The translations under genes and the position numbers were made by a program. A DNA stretch of 64,000 bases from JB111 sp049856175. Its GTDB lineage: Bacteria; Actinomycetota; Actinomycetes; Actinomycetales; Actinomycetaceae. Shown here in pieces: positions 8,290 through 17,966 of this stretch (position 1 is its first letter; every line of letters begins with the position of its first letter). Below the pieces are notes generated by a model. That model ran no database searches. It was given only the letters and a program-made list of their open reading frames with translations, and was not told the DNA's origin. The stretch spans positions 44,966-108,965 of the forward strand of contig NZ_JBNDNA010000012.1 of NCBI RefSeq assembly GCF_049856175.1, read 5' to 3'.

Positions 8290-9089
8290 GCAACGTGACC
8301 GCCGGGGACCGGATCGACGCCGCACTGGCGCAGGACCGGGCGGCCCTGGTCGCCTACCTCTCCGCCGGCTACCCCGACCTCGACGGCTCCGTGCGCGCGG
8401 CGGAGGTCGCCGTCGAGCACGGCGCGGACGTCATCGAGCTCGGCCTGCCCTACTCCGACCCCGGCATGGACGGGACGGTGGTCCAGCGCTCCGGTGAACG
8501 GGCGCTCGCGGCCGGCACGCGCACGCGCGAGGTGCTCCTGGCCGTCGAGCAGGTGGCCGCGACCGGCGCGGCCGTGCTCGTGATGACCTACTACAACCCC
8601 GTCTACGCGTACGGAGTGGAGCGCTTCGCCGCGGACCTTGCGTCCGCCGGCGGGGCCGGGCTCATCACGCCGGACCTCGTCCCGGAGGAGGCCGGCCGCT
8701 GGTCCGCCGCGGCGGACGAGCACGGCCTGGACAAGGTGTTCCTCGTCGCTCCCGCCTCGTCGGACGAGCGGCTGCGCACGGTGGCCTCGGCCTCGCGCGG
8801 GTTCGTCTACGTCGCGAGCCGCATGGGCGTCACGGGCGTGCAGGACTCGCTCGCGGAGGGCGGGGACGAGCTCGTGGCGCGCACCCGTGCCGCGGGGGCG
8901 GACCGTGCGTGCGTCGGCATCGGCGTCTCGAACCGGCAGCAGGCCGCCCGGGTGGCCGCCTACGCCGACGGCGTCATCGTCGGCTCCGCGCTCATCCAGG
9001 CGCTCGGCGAGGGTGACGCCGCCGGACTCGACGCGCTCGGGGCGCTGACCGCCGAGCTGGCGCAGGGCGTGCGCGAGGGCCGGGCATGA
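8286..9089 (+). CDS. trpA: Tryptophan synthase alpha chain
   Basis: A 267-residue TIM barrel that cleaves indole-3-glycerol phosphate and channels indole to TrpB. The catalytic Glu lies in DVIELGLPYSDPGMDG, with the catalytic Asp in that same segment. MTYYNP, the GLITPDLVPEE loop and the phosphate-binding GIGVSN and GVIVGSA motifs follow. GTG 8286 overlapping the trpB stop is taken as the start; GTG 8295 is an alternative that would remove three residues. The stop overlaps lgt by 4 bp. Confidence 0.97.
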   Translation: MSNVTAGDRIDAALAQDRAALVAYLSAGYPDLDGSVRAAEVAVEHGADVIELGLPYSDPGMDGTVVQRSGERALAAGTRTREVLLAVEQVAATGAAVLVMTYYNPVYAYGVERFAADLASAGGAGLITPDLVPEEAGRWSAAADEHGLDKVFLVAPASSDERLRTVASASRGFVYVASRMGVTGVQDSLAEGGDELVARTRAAGADRACVGIGVSNRQQAARVAAYADGVIVGSALIQALGEGDAAGLDALGALTAELAQGVREGRA

Positions 9090-10096
9090 TTCCCGGCGCC
9101 CAGGCCGCACTGGCGAGCGCCGGGGCCTGGGCCGGAGTGCGCGGCATCCCCAGCCCTCCGGAGAACGTCTGGTACCTCGGGCCGTTCCCGCTGCGCGCGT
9201 ACGCGCTCGCGATCATCCTCGGCGCGGTGCTCGCCTGGTGGATCCTCGACCGGCGGTACACCGCCAAGGGAGGGCCGGCCGAGACCGCGCTCGACATCGC
9301 CCTGTACTGGATGGTGCCGTTCGGCATCGTGGGCTCGCGGATCTACGAGATCGCCGTCAACCCGCAGAACTACTTCGGCGAGGGCATCAGCCCGTGGGAG
9401 ATGTTCAAGGTCTGGGAGGGCGGCCTCGGCATCATGGGGGCCGTGACGTTCGGCGCGCTGGGCGCCTACCTCGGGCTCAGGCGGCGCGGGCTGCGGATCG
9501 GCCCGTTCGCCGACGCCCTCGCCCCGGGCATGCTCGTGGCCCAGGCCGTGGGCCGGCTCGGCAACTACTTCAACCAGGAGCTCTACGGCACCGCGACCGA
9601 CCTGCCGTGGGGTCTGCGGATCGACCGCGAGCTCCCGGAGCTCGTCCACCCGACCTTCCTCTACGAGGGGCTGTGGAACCTCGCCGGGGCGCTGGTCCTC
9701 GTGCTCGCCCAGCGCCGCCTGCGGCTCGACGGCGGACGGGTCTTCTGGCTCTACGTCATCATCTGGCTCACCGGTCGCACGCTGACGGAGTCCCTGCGCA
9801 CCGACCCCTCCAACCTCGTCGCCGGCATGCGGATCCACCAGATCATCGCCATCGCCGGCTGCGTGATCGGCGTGGCGATGATCGTCTGGCTCACCCGCCG
9901 GGCGCGGGCGACGCCCGACCGGGACGAGATCTGGCTCCCCGGTCGCGGCCCGCTCGCCACCGCGGAGGGCCCCTCCGCCGCCGGCGCCCCCGCCGTCGGC
10001 GACACCGCCCCGGAGGGGGAGGGCACGGTCGCCGACGCCTCCGCCACGGGGGAGAGGGCCGCGTCCGACGACGAACCGGAGCGTGCCGGTCCTTGA
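9086..10096 (+). CDS. lgt: Prolipoprotein diacylglyceryl transferase
   Basis: A 336-residue integral membrane enzyme that transfers diacylglycerol from phosphatidylglycerol to the lipobox cysteine of prolipoproteins; several such lipoproteins are encoded at 30080-35750. It shows GPFPLRAYAL at the start, the WEGGLGIMG segment and the Lgt signature VGRLGNYFNQELYG. A C-terminal extension of about 50 residues is Ala/Pro/Glu-rich and cytoplasmic, common in actinobacterial Lgt. The position after trpA is conserved in many actinobacteria; it is linked by a 4-bp overlap and is probably the last gene of the operon. Confidence 0.96.
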   Translation: MIPGAQAALASAGAWAGVRGIPSPPENVWYLGPFPLRAYALAIILGAVLAWWILDRRYTAKGGPAETALDIALYWMVPFGIVGSRIYEIAVNPQNYFGEGISPWEMFKVWEGGLGIMGAVTFGALGAYLGLRRRGLRIGPFADALAPGMLVAQAVGRLGNYFNQELYGTATDLPWGLRIDRELPELVHPTFLYEGLWNLAGALVLVLAQRRLRLDGGRVFWLYVIIWLTGRTLTESLRTDPSNLVAGMRIHQIIAIAGCVIGVAMIVWLTRRARATPDRDEIWLPGRGPLATAEGPSAAGAPAVGDTAPEGEGTVADASATGERAASDDEPERAGP

Positions 10097-10113
10097 CCGG
10101 ATCATGACGCGAC

Positions 10114-10156
10114 CGTCGATTGTTTCGGCGAAACATCGACGAAACACGACGGCAAC
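10114..10156 (+). promoter_or_regulatory. Palindromic, GlnR-like regulatory site upstream of gltB
   Basis: A near-perfect inverted repeat covers 10114-10141: CGTCGA-T-TGTTTC, spacer GGC, GAAACATCGACG, with one bulged T in the left arm. The right half also starts a phased series GAAAC-n6-GAAAC-n6-GCAAC (10130-10156), one element per helical turn. The GlnR consensus of actinobacteria is GTNAC-n6-GAAAC, so the spacing fits but the first half-site deviates. It lies about 90 bp upstream of the putative gltB -10 element, a place suited to activation or repression by nitrogen status. No binding protein can be named from sequence alone. Confidence 0.5.
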
Positions 10157-10243
10157 CCCCGTCCGACGATCCGGCGTCCTCGTGCGGATCCGCGCCGTCC
10201 CACAGCCATGGGCGGGTAGTGCCATGAAACGGCCAAGTCTGCG

Positions 10244-10249
10244 TATCGT
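10244..10249 (+). promoter_or_regulatory. Candidate gltB -10 element (TATCGT)
   Basis: TATCGT fits the TANNNT -10 pattern and would give a leader of about 65 nt carrying a strong GGAGG-containing ribosome-binding site just before the gltB ATG. No good -35 hexamer is visible at 16-18 bp spacing, consistent with an activator-dependent promoter but not proof of it. Confidence 0.4.
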
Positions 10250-10320
10250 GCTGTCCGACCCACCGGCGTCCGCGCCGGGGCACGACTCGGGCGCCTGCGC
10301 GCCCGGAGGGAGGACGGACG

Positions 10321-13300
10321 ATGGTCCAGACCGGGATCCCTGCACGACGAGGCCTGTACGACCCCGCCCACGAGCACGACGCCTGCGGCGTCGCCATGGT
10401 CGCCACCACGCGCGGCCGCCCCGGACGGGACATCGTCGACGCCGCGCTGACGGCTCTGGCGAACCTCGAGCACCGCGGCGCCGTCGGCGCCGAGGAGGCG
10501 ACGGGCGACGGCGCGGGCATCCTCCTGCAGGTTCCCGACGCCTTCCTCCGTGAGGTCGTCGACCTCGATCTCCCGCCGGCCGGCGCCTACGCCGTGGGCA
10601 TCGCGTTCCTGCCGGGCATCGGAGAGCGCGCGGAGGCGGTCGAGCTCGTCGAACGGATCGCCGCCGAGGAGGGCGTCGAGGTCCTCGGCTGGCGAGCGGT
10701 CCCGGTCGACCCGTCGGGCGTCGGCCCCACGGCCCGCGCGACCATGCCCACGATGCGCCAGCTGTTCGTCGCCGCCGACGGGCTCACGGGCCTGGACCTG
10801 GAGCGCCGCGTGTTCCGCCTGCGCAAGCGCGCGGACAACGCCGGGGTCTACTTCGCCTCGCTGTCCCCGCGCACCATCACCTACAAGGGGATGCTCACCA
10901 CGGGACAGCTGAAGGACTTCTTCCCGGACCTCGCCGACGAGCGCGTGGTCTCCTCGATCGCGCTGGTGCACTCGCGCTTCTCGACGAACACGTTCCCGAG
11001 CTGGCCGCTCGCGCACCCCTTCCGGTACGTCGCCCACAACGGCGAGATCAACACCGTGCGCGGCAACCGCAACTGGATGGCCGCCCGCGAGGGCACGCTC
11101 TCCTCCGACCTGCTCGGCGACCTCGCGCCGCTGCTCCCGATCAACACCCCCGGCGCCTCGGACTCCGCGACGTTCGACGAGGTCCTCGAGCTGCTCCACC
11201 TCGGGGGCCGCTCCCTCCCGCACGCGGTGCTGACGATGGTCCCGGAGGCGTGGCAGAACGACGAGACCATGCCCGCCGACGTGCGCGCCTTCTACGAGTA
11301 CACCGGCACGATCATGGAGCCCTGGGACGGGCCGGCCGCGATCTGCTTCACGGACGGCGCGGTCGCCGGCGCCGTCATGGACCGCAACGGACTGCGACCG
11401 GGACGCTGGTGGGAGACCGCCGACGGCCTCGTCGTGCTCGCCTCGGAGTCCGGCGTCCTCGACCTCGACCCGGCCACGGTCGTGCGCAAGGGCCGCCTCG
11501 AGCCCGGCACGATGTTCCTCGTCGACACGGTCGAGGGGCGGATCGTCCCCGACGAGGAGATCAAGTCCTCCCTGGCGTCCGCTCACCCGTACCAGGAGTG
11601 GCTCGACGACGGGCTCGTGCAGCTCGAGGCGCTGCCCCAGCGGGAGCACACGGGCCACTCGGCCGACTCGGTCGTGCGGCGTCAGCAGATGTTCGGCTAC
11701 TCCGAGGAGGAGGTGCGGCTCCTCGTGCGACCCATGGCCGCCACGGGCGCCGAGGCCATCGGCTCGATGGGGACCGACACGCCCATCGCGGTGCTCTCCG
11801 CCCGGCCGCGCCTGCTGTTCGACTACTTCTCCCAGACGTTCGCGCAGGTGACCAACCCACCGCTCGACGCCATCCGCGAGGAGCTCGTCACCTCGCTGGT
11901 CGGGGCGATCGGTCCGGAGCCGAACATGCTCGAGGAGTCGCCCGAGCACGCCCGCAAGATCGTGCTCCCCTTCCCGACGATCGACAACGACCAGCTCGCC
12001 AAGGTGCGGCACATCGACCGTGCACGGCGCACGGGTCGCGGCTTCACCGCGGTGACGATCTCCGGCCTCTACCCGGTCGACGGCGGGGGAGAGGCGCTGC
12101 GGGCCCGCCTCGAGGAGATCTTCACCGAGGTCGACGAGGCGGTGGACGCGGGCGCCAGCTTCGTCGTGCTCTCCGACCGGGACGCGACCGCCGCGCTCGC
12201 CCCCATCCCCTCGCTGCTGCTCACGTCCGCCGTGCACCACCACACCCTGCGACGGCGCACCCGCACGAAGATCTCCCTGCTCGTCGAGGCGGGCGACGTC
12301 CGCGAGGTCCACCACGTGGCCCTGCTCGTGGGCTACGGCGCGGCGGCGGTCAACCCCTACCTCGCCATGGAGACGGCCGAGCGGCTCGTGGCGGACGGCG
12401 AGGTCACGGGCGTCTCCGCCGAGACGGCCGTCCGCAACGTCATCCACGCGCTCGGCAAGGGCGTGCTCAAGGTGATGTCGAAGATGGGCGTCTCGACCGT
12501 CCCGTCCTACCGCGGCGCGCAGCTGTTCCAGGCGGTCGGCCTCTCCGCCGAGCTCGTCGACCGCTACTTCACCGCCACCCCGAGCCCTGTCGGGGGCGTC
12601 GGGCTCGACGTCGTCGCGGCCGAGGTCGCCGCCCGGCACGCGGTCGCCTACCCGCGCTCGGGCATCTCGCCCGCCCACCGCGAGCTCGACACCGGGGGCG
12701 AGTACCAGTGGCGCCGCGACGGTGAGCCGCACCTGTTCGACCCCGAGACGGTGTTCCGGCTGCAGCACTCGACCCGGAACCGGCGGGCCGACATCTTCCG
12801 CCAGTACACCGACCGGGTCGACGACCAGGCCGAGCGGCTCATGACCATCCGCGGGCTGCTCCGGCTGCGCACCGGCGAGCTCGACCCCGTGCCGATCGAG
12901 GAGGTCGAGCCGGTCTCCGAGATCGTCCGGCGGTTCTCCACCGGCGCGATGAGCTACGGCTCGATCTCCGCCGAGGCCCACGAGACGCTCGCGATCGCCA
13001 TGAACAGGCTCGGCGCCAAGTCCAACACGGGGGAGGGCGGCGAGGACGTCGACCGGCTCTACGACCCCGAGCGCCGCTCGTCGATCAAGCAGGTCGCGTC
13101 CGGTCGGTTCGGCGTCACCTCGGAGTACCTCACGCAGGCCGACGACATCCAGATCAAGATGGCGCAGGGCGCGAAGCCCGGCGAGGGCGGCCAGCTGCCC
13201 GGCCCGAAGGTCTATCCGTGGGTGGCCTCGACCCGGCACTCCACGCCCGGCGTCGGCCTCATCTCTCCGCCGCCCCACCACGACATCTACTCCATCGAGG

Positions 13301-14859
13301 ACCTCGCCCAGCTCATCCACGACCTGAAGAACGCCAACCCCTCGGCCCGGGTGCACGTCAAGCTCGTCTCCGAGGTCGGCGTGGGCACCGTGGCGGCCGG
13401 CGTGTCCAAGGCCCACGCCGACGTCGTGCTCGTCTCCGGGCACGACGGCGGGACCGGCGCCAGCCCGCTGACCTCCCTCAAGCACGCCGGCGGCCCGTGG
13501 GAGCTGGGCCTGGCCGAGACCCAGCAGACGCTCGTCCTCAACGACCTGCGCGACCGGATCGTCGTCCAGACCGACGGCCAGCTCAAGACCGGCCGGGACG
13601 TCGTCGTGGCCGCGCTGCTGGGCGCGGAGGAGTTCGGGTTCGCCACCGCGCCGCTGGTGGTCTCCGGGTGCGTGATGATGCGGGTCTGCCACCTCGACAC
13701 GTGCCCGGTCGGCGTCGCCACCCAGAACCCGGAGCTGCGCGCCCGCTTCAGCGGGAAGGCCGAGTACGTCGTCACGTTCTTCGAGTTCCTCGCCGAGCAG
13801 GTCCGCGAGATCCTCGCCTCGCTCGGGCTGCGCTCGATCGACGAGGCCGTCGGCCGGGTCGAGCTGCTCGACGCCGACCGAGCCGTGGCCCACTGGAAGG
13901 CCTCCGGCATGAACCTGGCGCCGCTGCTCGAGCGCGTCGAGCCGCGGCCCGGCGCCGCGCTGCACAGGACCAAGGACCAGGACCACGGCCTCGACGCCGC
14001 CCTGGACAACGAGCTCATCGCACTGGCCGGGCCCGCCCTCGAGCGCGGCGAGCCGGTGCGCGCCGAGGTGGCCGTGCGCAACGTCAACCGGACGGTCGGC
14101 ACGATGCTCGGCCACGAGGTGACCAGGCGCTACCGCGGCGCGGGACTGCCGGACGGCACGATCGACCTCACCCTGCGCGGCTCGGCCGGACAGTCGTTCG
14201 GCGCGTTCCTGCCCCGAGGCGTCACCCTCACGCTCGTGGGCGACGCGAACGACTACGTCGGCAAGTCGCTGTCGGGCGGGCGCATCGTCGTGCGCCCCGA
14301 CGACCGGGCCGGCTTCGTCGCCGAGGACAACGTCGTGGCCGGCAACGTCATCGGCTACGGCGCCACGGCCGGAGAGATCTTCCTGCGCGGACGCGCGGGC
14401 GAGCGCTTCGGCGTCCGCCTGTCCGGCGCCACCCTCGTGGTGGAGGGGGTCGGCGACCACGCGGCCGAGTACATGACCGGCGGCACGATGCTCGTCCTCG
14501 GCCCGACCGGGCGAAACGTCGGCGCCGGCATGTCCGGCGGCGTCGCCTACGTCCTCGACCTCGACCCCAGCCTGATCAACCCGGCCGCCGCCGCGGCCGG
14601 CGACCTGCTGCTGGGAGAGCCCGACACCGACGACCTCGCCGTGATCGTCGACCTGCTCCAGCGCCACCGCGACCTCACCGGATCCGCCGTGGCCACCGCG
14701 CTGCTGGCGGACCGCGCCGCCCTCACGCAGCGCCTCACCCGCGTCCTGCCCCGCCAGTTCGCCGCGGTCTCCGCCGCGCTCGCGCGGGCGGCGGAGGACG
14801 GGCTCGATCCTGCCGCACCCACCGTGTGGGCCGACATCATGGAGGCGACCCGTGGCTGA
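10321..14859 (+). CDS. gltB: Glutamate synthase (NADPH) large subunit
   Basis: A 1512-residue GOGAT alpha subunit that transfers the glutamine amide to 2-oxoglutarate. The class II glutaminase domain comes first; its nucleophile is expected to be Cys22 (HDACGVAMV) after removal of a 21-residue propeptide. The central domain and the FMN-binding synthase domain follow (GAMSYGSIS, KSNTGEGGED, GAKPGEGGQLPG, SGHDGGTGASP). The 3Fe-4S cysteines lie in CVMMRVCHLDTCPVG. The glycine-rich C-terminal GXGXG beta-helix ends the protein (GGRIVVRP, GNVIGYGATAGE, GGVAYVLD). The ATG is preceded by GGAGGGAGGA. The stop lies inside the gltD start region. Confidence 0.98.
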   Translation: MVQTGIPARRGLYDPAHEHDACGVAMVATTRGRPGRDIVDAALTALANLEHRGAVGAEEATGDGAGILLQVPDAFLREVVDLDLPPAGAYAVGIAFLPGIGERAEAVELVERIAAEEGVEVLGWRAVPVDPSGVGPTARATMPTMRQLFVAADGLTGLDLERRVFRLRKRADNAGVYFASLSPRTITYKGMLTTGQLKDFFPDLADERVVSSIALVHSRFSTNTFPSWPLAHPFRYVAHNGEINTVRGNRNWMAAREGTLSSDLLGDLAPLLPINTPGASDSATFDEVLELLHLGGRSLPHAVLTMVPEAWQNDETMPADVRAFYEYTGTIMEPWDGPAAICFTDGAVAGAVMDRNGLRPGRWWETADGLVVLASESGVLDLDPATVVRKGRLEPGTMFLVDTVEGRIVPDEEIKSSLASAHPYQEWLDDGLVQLEALPQREHTGHSADSVVRRQQMFGYSEEEVRLLVRPMAATGAEAIGSMGTDTPIAVLSARPRLLFDYFSQTFAQVTNPPLDAIREELVTSLVGAIGPEPNMLEESPEHARKIVLPFPTIDNDQLAKVRHIDRARRTGRGFTAVTISGLYPVDGGGEALRARLEEIFTEVDEAVDAGASFVVLSDRDATAALAPIPSLLLTSAVHHHTLRRRTRTKISLLVEAGDVREVHHVALLVGYGAAAVNPYLAMETAERLVADGEVTGVSAETAVRNVIHALGKGVLKVMSKMGVSTVPSYRGAQLFQAVGLSAELVDRYFTATPSPVGGVGLDVVAAEVAARHAVAYPRSGISPAHRELDTGGEYQWRRDGEPHLFDPETVFRLQHSTRNRRADIFRQYTDRVDDQAERLMTIRGLLRLRTGELDPVPIEEVEPVSEIVRRFSTGAMSYGSISAEAHETLAIAMNRLGAKSNTGEGGEDVDRLYDPERRSSIKQVASGRFGVTSEYLTQADDIQIKMAQGAKPGEGGQLPGPKVYPWVASTRHSTPGVGLISPPPHHDIYSIEDLAQLIHDLKNANPSARVHVKLVSEVGVGTVAAGVSKAHADVVLVSGHDGGTGASPLTSLKHAGGPWELGLAETQQTLVLNDLRDRIVVQTDGQLKTGRDVVVAALLGAEEFGFATAPLVVSGCVMMRVCHLDTCPVGVATQNPELRARFSGKAEYVVTFFEFLAEQVREILASLGLRSIDEAVGRVELLDADRAVAHWKASGMNLAPLLERVEPRPGAALHRTKDQDHGLDAALDNELIALAGPALERGEPVRAEVAVRNVNRTVGTMLGHEVTRRYRGAGLPDGTIDLTLRGSAGQSFGAFLPRGVTLTLVGDANDYVGKSLSGGRIVVRPDDRAGFVAEDNVVAGNVIGYGATAGEIFLRGRAGERFGVRLSGATLVVEGVGDHAAEYMTGGTMLVLGPTGRNVGAGMSGGVAYVLDLDPSLINPAAAAAGDLLLGEPDTDDLAVIVDLLQRHRDLTGSAVATALLADRAALTQRLTRVLPRQFAAVSAALARAAEDGLDPAAPTVWADIMEATRG

Positions 14860-16345
14860 CCCCCGAGGATTCCTGACGACCCGCGAGCGGGAGCTGCCGG
14901 CGCGCCGGCCGGTCCCGGTGCGCATCCGCGACTACCGCGAGGTCTACGCCGAGCGCGGCGCCGACGAGACGTTCGAGCCCACGCTGCGGCGGCAGGCGGG
15001 ACGCTGCATGGACTGCGGCATCCCCTTCTGCCACAACGGCTGCCCGCTCGGCAACCTCATCCCCGAGTGGAACGACCTCGTGCGCCGCGGCGACTTCGCC
15101 CGGGCGATCGAGCGGCTGCACGCGACGAACAACTTCCCCGACTTCACCGGCCGGCTGTGCCCGGCACCGTGCGAGACGGCGTGCGTGCTCGGCATCAACC
15201 AGCCCGCCGTGACGATCAAGAACGTCGAGCAGTCGATCATCGACCGCGCCTTCGACGAGGGTCTCGTCACCCCGCAGGTGCCGCAGCGCCTCACCGGCCG
15301 CACGGTCGCCGTCGTCGGTTCCGGTCCCGCCGGGCTCGCTGCCGCCCAGCAGCTCACGCGGGCCGGCCACACCGTGGCCGTCCTCGAGCGCGCCGACTCA
15401 GCGGGCGGGCTGCTGCGCTACGGCATCCCTGAGTTCAAGATGGAGAAGTCCCACGTGGACCGCCGCCTCGAGCAGATGCGGGCCGAGGGCACGATCTTCC
15501 GGACCTCGACGGACGTCGGGGGCTCGGGCGAGGGCGCGCTGTCGGGCGACGACCTGCTCGAGCGCTACGACGCCGTGGTCCTGGCCATGGGCTCGACCGT
15601 GGCCAGGGACCTGCCGGTGCCCGGTCGGGAGCTGGGCGGGATCCACCAGGCGATGGAGTACCTGCCGCAGGCCACGCGCGCGGTCCACGGCCAGCGGGTC
15701 ACCGACCAGATCACCGCCGAGGGCAAGGACGTCGTCATCATCGGCGGCGGCGACACCGGCGCGGACTGCCTCGGCACCGCCACCCGGCAGGGCGCGCGCT
15801 CGGTCACCCAGCTGGAGATCATGCCGCGGCCGGGCGAGGACCGCCCCGAGGGGCAGCCCTGGCCGACCTACCCGATGCTCTTCCGCGTCTCCTCGGCGCA
15901 CGAGGAGGGCGGCGAGCGGGTCTACTCGACGTCCACCGCCGAGCTGTGCTCGGACGGCTCGGCGGGCGAGGGCGCCGTCACGCACCTGTTGGTCACGGAG
16001 GTGACGTTCGACGGCGGCCGTCCGGTCCCGGTCAAGGGCACCGAGCGGACGATCCCGGCCCAGCTCGTGCTGCTCGCGATGGGCTTCACCGGGGTGCCGA
16101 CCGACGGGATCGTCGCCCAGCTCGGCGTCGAGGTCGACGGCCGCGGCCGCATCGAGCGCGACGCCGACTTCGCGACCACCGTGCCGGGCGTCTTCGCCGC
16201 CGGCGACGCCGGGCGCGGCCAGTCGCTCATCGTGTGGGCGATCGCCGAGGGTCGGTCGGTGGCTGCCGCCGTCGACCGGCACCTGCGCGGCTCCACGGAG
16301 CTGCCCGCGCCGGTGGCGCCCACCACCGTCCAGGTCACGGTCTGA
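14852..16345 (+). CDS. gltD: Glutamate synthase small subunit
   Basis: A 497-residue beta subunit that passes electrons from NADPH through FAD and 4Fe-4S clusters to GltB. The N-terminal Fe-S domain shows CMDCGIPFCHNGCPLGN and CPAPCETACV. The first dinucleotide site is VVGSGPAGLAAAQQ (FAD) and the second is IIGGGDTGADC (NADPH). GVFAAGDAGRGQSLIVWAI closes the FAD site. GTG 14852 was chosen because MADPRGFL-like starts are standard for the family; it overlaps gltB by 8 bp. GltB and GltD form one functional complex, so the tight coupling fits equal synthesis. Confidence 0.98.
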   Translation: MADPRGFLTTRERELPARRPVPVRIRDYREVYAERGADETFEPTLRRQAGRCMDCGIPFCHNGCPLGNLIPEWNDLVRRGDFARAIERLHATNNFPDFTGRLCPAPCETACVLGINQPAVTIKNVEQSIIDRAFDEGLVTPQVPQRLTGRTVAVVGSGPAGLAAAQQLTRAGHTVAVLERADSAGGLLRYGIPEFKMEKSHVDRRLEQMRAEGTIFRTSTDVGGSGEGALSGDDLLERYDAVVLAMGSTVARDLPVPGRELGGIHQAMEYLPQATRAVHGQRVTDQITAEGKDVVIIGGGDTGADCLGTATRQGARSVTQLEIMPRPGEDRPEGQPWPTYPMLFRVSSAHEEGGERVYSTSTAELCSDGSAGEGAVTHLLVTEVTFDGGRPVPVKGTERTIPAQLVLLAMGFTGVPTDGIVAQLGVEVDGRGRIERDADFATTVPGVFAAGDAGRGQSLIVWAIAEGRSVAAAVDRHLRGSTELPAPVAPTTVQVTV

Positions 16346-16353
16346 TCAGCGAC

Positions 16354-16381
16354 GCCCGGGCGCACGTCCGTGCGCCCGGGC
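16354..16381 (+). terminator. Terminator-like hairpin after gltD
   Basis: A perfect 12-bp stem, GCCCGGGCGCAC pairing with GTGCGCCCGGGC across a GTCC loop, 8 bp after the gltD stop. No U-tract follows, as is common for actinobacterial hairpin terminators. Confidence 0.65.
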
Positions 16382-16454
16382 GGCCGGCTGGCGCGACGTC
16401 GTCCAACCACCGCTGCGGTCCGGGCCGATAGAGCGGCGGGCCGGTCGGAGTCAC

Positions 16455-16460
16455 TAGGCT
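16455..16460 (+). promoter_or_regulatory. pyk -10 element, probably leaderless
   Basis: TAGGCT ends 7 nt before the pyk ATG and no Shine-Dalgarno sequence precedes the ATG. This spacing predicts transcription starting at or next to the start codon. Confidence 0.55.
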
Positions 16461-16467
16461 GTGAGCC

Positions 16468-17892
16468 ATGCGTAGAGCAAAGATCGTCTGCACCCTCGGA
16501 CCGGCCACCGACAGTCCCGAGAAGATCCAGGAGCTGGTCGACGCGGGCATGGACGTCGCCCGCATCAACCGCAGCCACGGCCTCGCCGAGGAGCACGAGC
16601 AGGTGATCCACCGCGTGCGCGCCGCCGCCGACGCGGCCGGGCGTCCGGTCGCCGTCCTCGTCGACCTCCAGGGCCCCAAGATCCGGCTCGGCACGTTCGC
16701 CGACCGCGAGGTCCAGCTCGCGGACGGCGCCACGTTCACCATCACCACCGAGGAGGTCGAGGGCACGAAGGACCTCGCCTCGACCACCTACAAGGGGCTC
16801 CCGGGCGACTGCCACCCCGGCGACCGGATCCTCATCGACGACGGCAAGGTCGCGGTGCGCGTGGTGGAGGTCGACGGGCCACGCGTCGTCACGCGGGTCG
16901 AGGTCGGCGGCCCGGTCTCCAACCACAAGGGCCTCAACCTGCCCGGCGTCGCGGTGTCCGTGCCCGCCATGTCGGACAAGGACACCGAGGACCTGCGCTG
17001 GGCGCTCGGACTGCCGGTCGACTTCATCGCCCTGTCCTTCGTGCGCAGCGCCGAGGACATCCAGATGGTCCACGACATCATGGACGAGGTCGGCCGCCGG
17101 CTGCCCGTCGTCGCCAAGATCGAGAAGCCGCAGGCCGTCGACGCCCTCGAGGAGATCGTCGACGTCTTCGACGGCATCATGGTCGCGCGCGGCGACCTCG
17201 GCGTCGAGCTGCCGCTGGAGGACGTGCCGCTCGTGCAGAAGCGGGCGATCGAGATCGCGCGGCGCCGTGCGAAGCCGGTCATCGTCGCCACCCAGGTGCT
17301 CGAGTCGATGATCACCAACCCGCGCCCCACCCGGGCCGAGGCCTCCGACTGCGCGAACGCCGTCCTCGACGGGGCCGACGCGGTCATGCTCTCGGGGGAG
17401 ACCTCGGTGGGGAAGTACGCCATCGAGGCCGTCCGCACCATGGCCCGGGTCGTCGAGCACACCGAGGAGCACGGCGGCGAGCGGATCGCGCCGCTCGGCT
17501 CGACGCCCGCCACCCGCTCGGGCGTCCTGACCCGGGCGGCGGCGGAGATCGCCGCCACGCTGGACGTCACCTACCTCGCGACGTTCACCCAGTCCGGCGA
17601 CACCGCGCGCAGGATGTCCCGGCTGCGCTCCCCGATCCCGCTGCTGGCGTTCACGCCGTCGGCCGAGACCCGCAACCGGCTCGCGCTCTCCTGGGGCGTG
17701 CAGCCCTACCAGGTCGACGCGGTCAAGCACACCGACGAGATGGTCGACCAGGTCGACACGTTCCTGCGGGACAACGGGCTGGCCGGCAACGGCGACCCGG
17801 TCGTCGTCGTGGCCGGCATGCCGCCGCAGAAGGTCGGCAGCACGAACTCCATCCGCGTCCACCGGATCGGTGAGCGGTACCGCTCCTCCTGA
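16468..17892 (+). CDS. pyk: Pyruvate kinase
   Basis: A 474-residue glycolytic enzyme that makes ATP and pyruvate from phosphoenolpyruvate and ADP. It begins with RRAKIVCTLGPAT and has ARINRSHG in place of the more usual ARLNFSHG, a variant I associate with some actinobacteria. The signature VVAKIEKPQAVD contains the catalytic Lys. VARGDLGVELP, ATQVLESMI, TRAEASD and VMLSGETSVGKY are intact. The C-terminal allosteric domain is present (TFTQSGDTARRMS). It is monocistronic: its own -10 element lies upstream and a hairpin follows. Confidence 0.98.
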   Translation: MRRAKIVCTLGPATDSPEKIQELVDAGMDVARINRSHGLAEEHEQVIHRVRAAADAAGRPVAVLVDLQGPKIRLGTFADREVQLADGATFTITTEEVEGTKDLASTTYKGLPGDCHPGDRILIDDGKVAVRVVEVDGPRVVTRVEVGGPVSNHKGLNLPGVAVSVPAMSDKDTEDLRWALGLPVDFIALSFVRSAEDIQMVHDIMDEVGRRLPVVAKIEKPQAVDALEEIVDVFDGIMVARGDLGVELPLEDVPLVQKRAIEIARRRAKPVIVATQVLESMITNPRPTRAEASDCANAVLDGADAVMLSGETSVGKYAIEAVRTMARVVEHTEEHGGERIAPLGSTPATRSGVLTRAAAEIAATLDVTYLATFTQSGDTARRMSRLRSPIPLLAFTPSAETRNRLALSWGVQPYQVDAVKHTDEMVDQVDTFLRDNGLAGNGDPVVVVAGMPPQKVGSTNSIRVHRIGERYRSS

Positions 17893-17966
17893 GAGTGACG
17901 TCCGGCACCGGCCGGGCCGCCCGGCACGACGACGGCGGCCCGCCGGTTCAGGGCATGATGTGTTCC

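Noticed and set aside
10102..14925. A 1607-codon open frame on the minus strand opposite gltB
   Set aside because: Long antisense frames arise from G/C-ending codons at this GC content. The plus-strand frame is an unmistakable gltB, and the antisense product is a low-complexity Gly/Asp/Val/Arg sequence with no domain.
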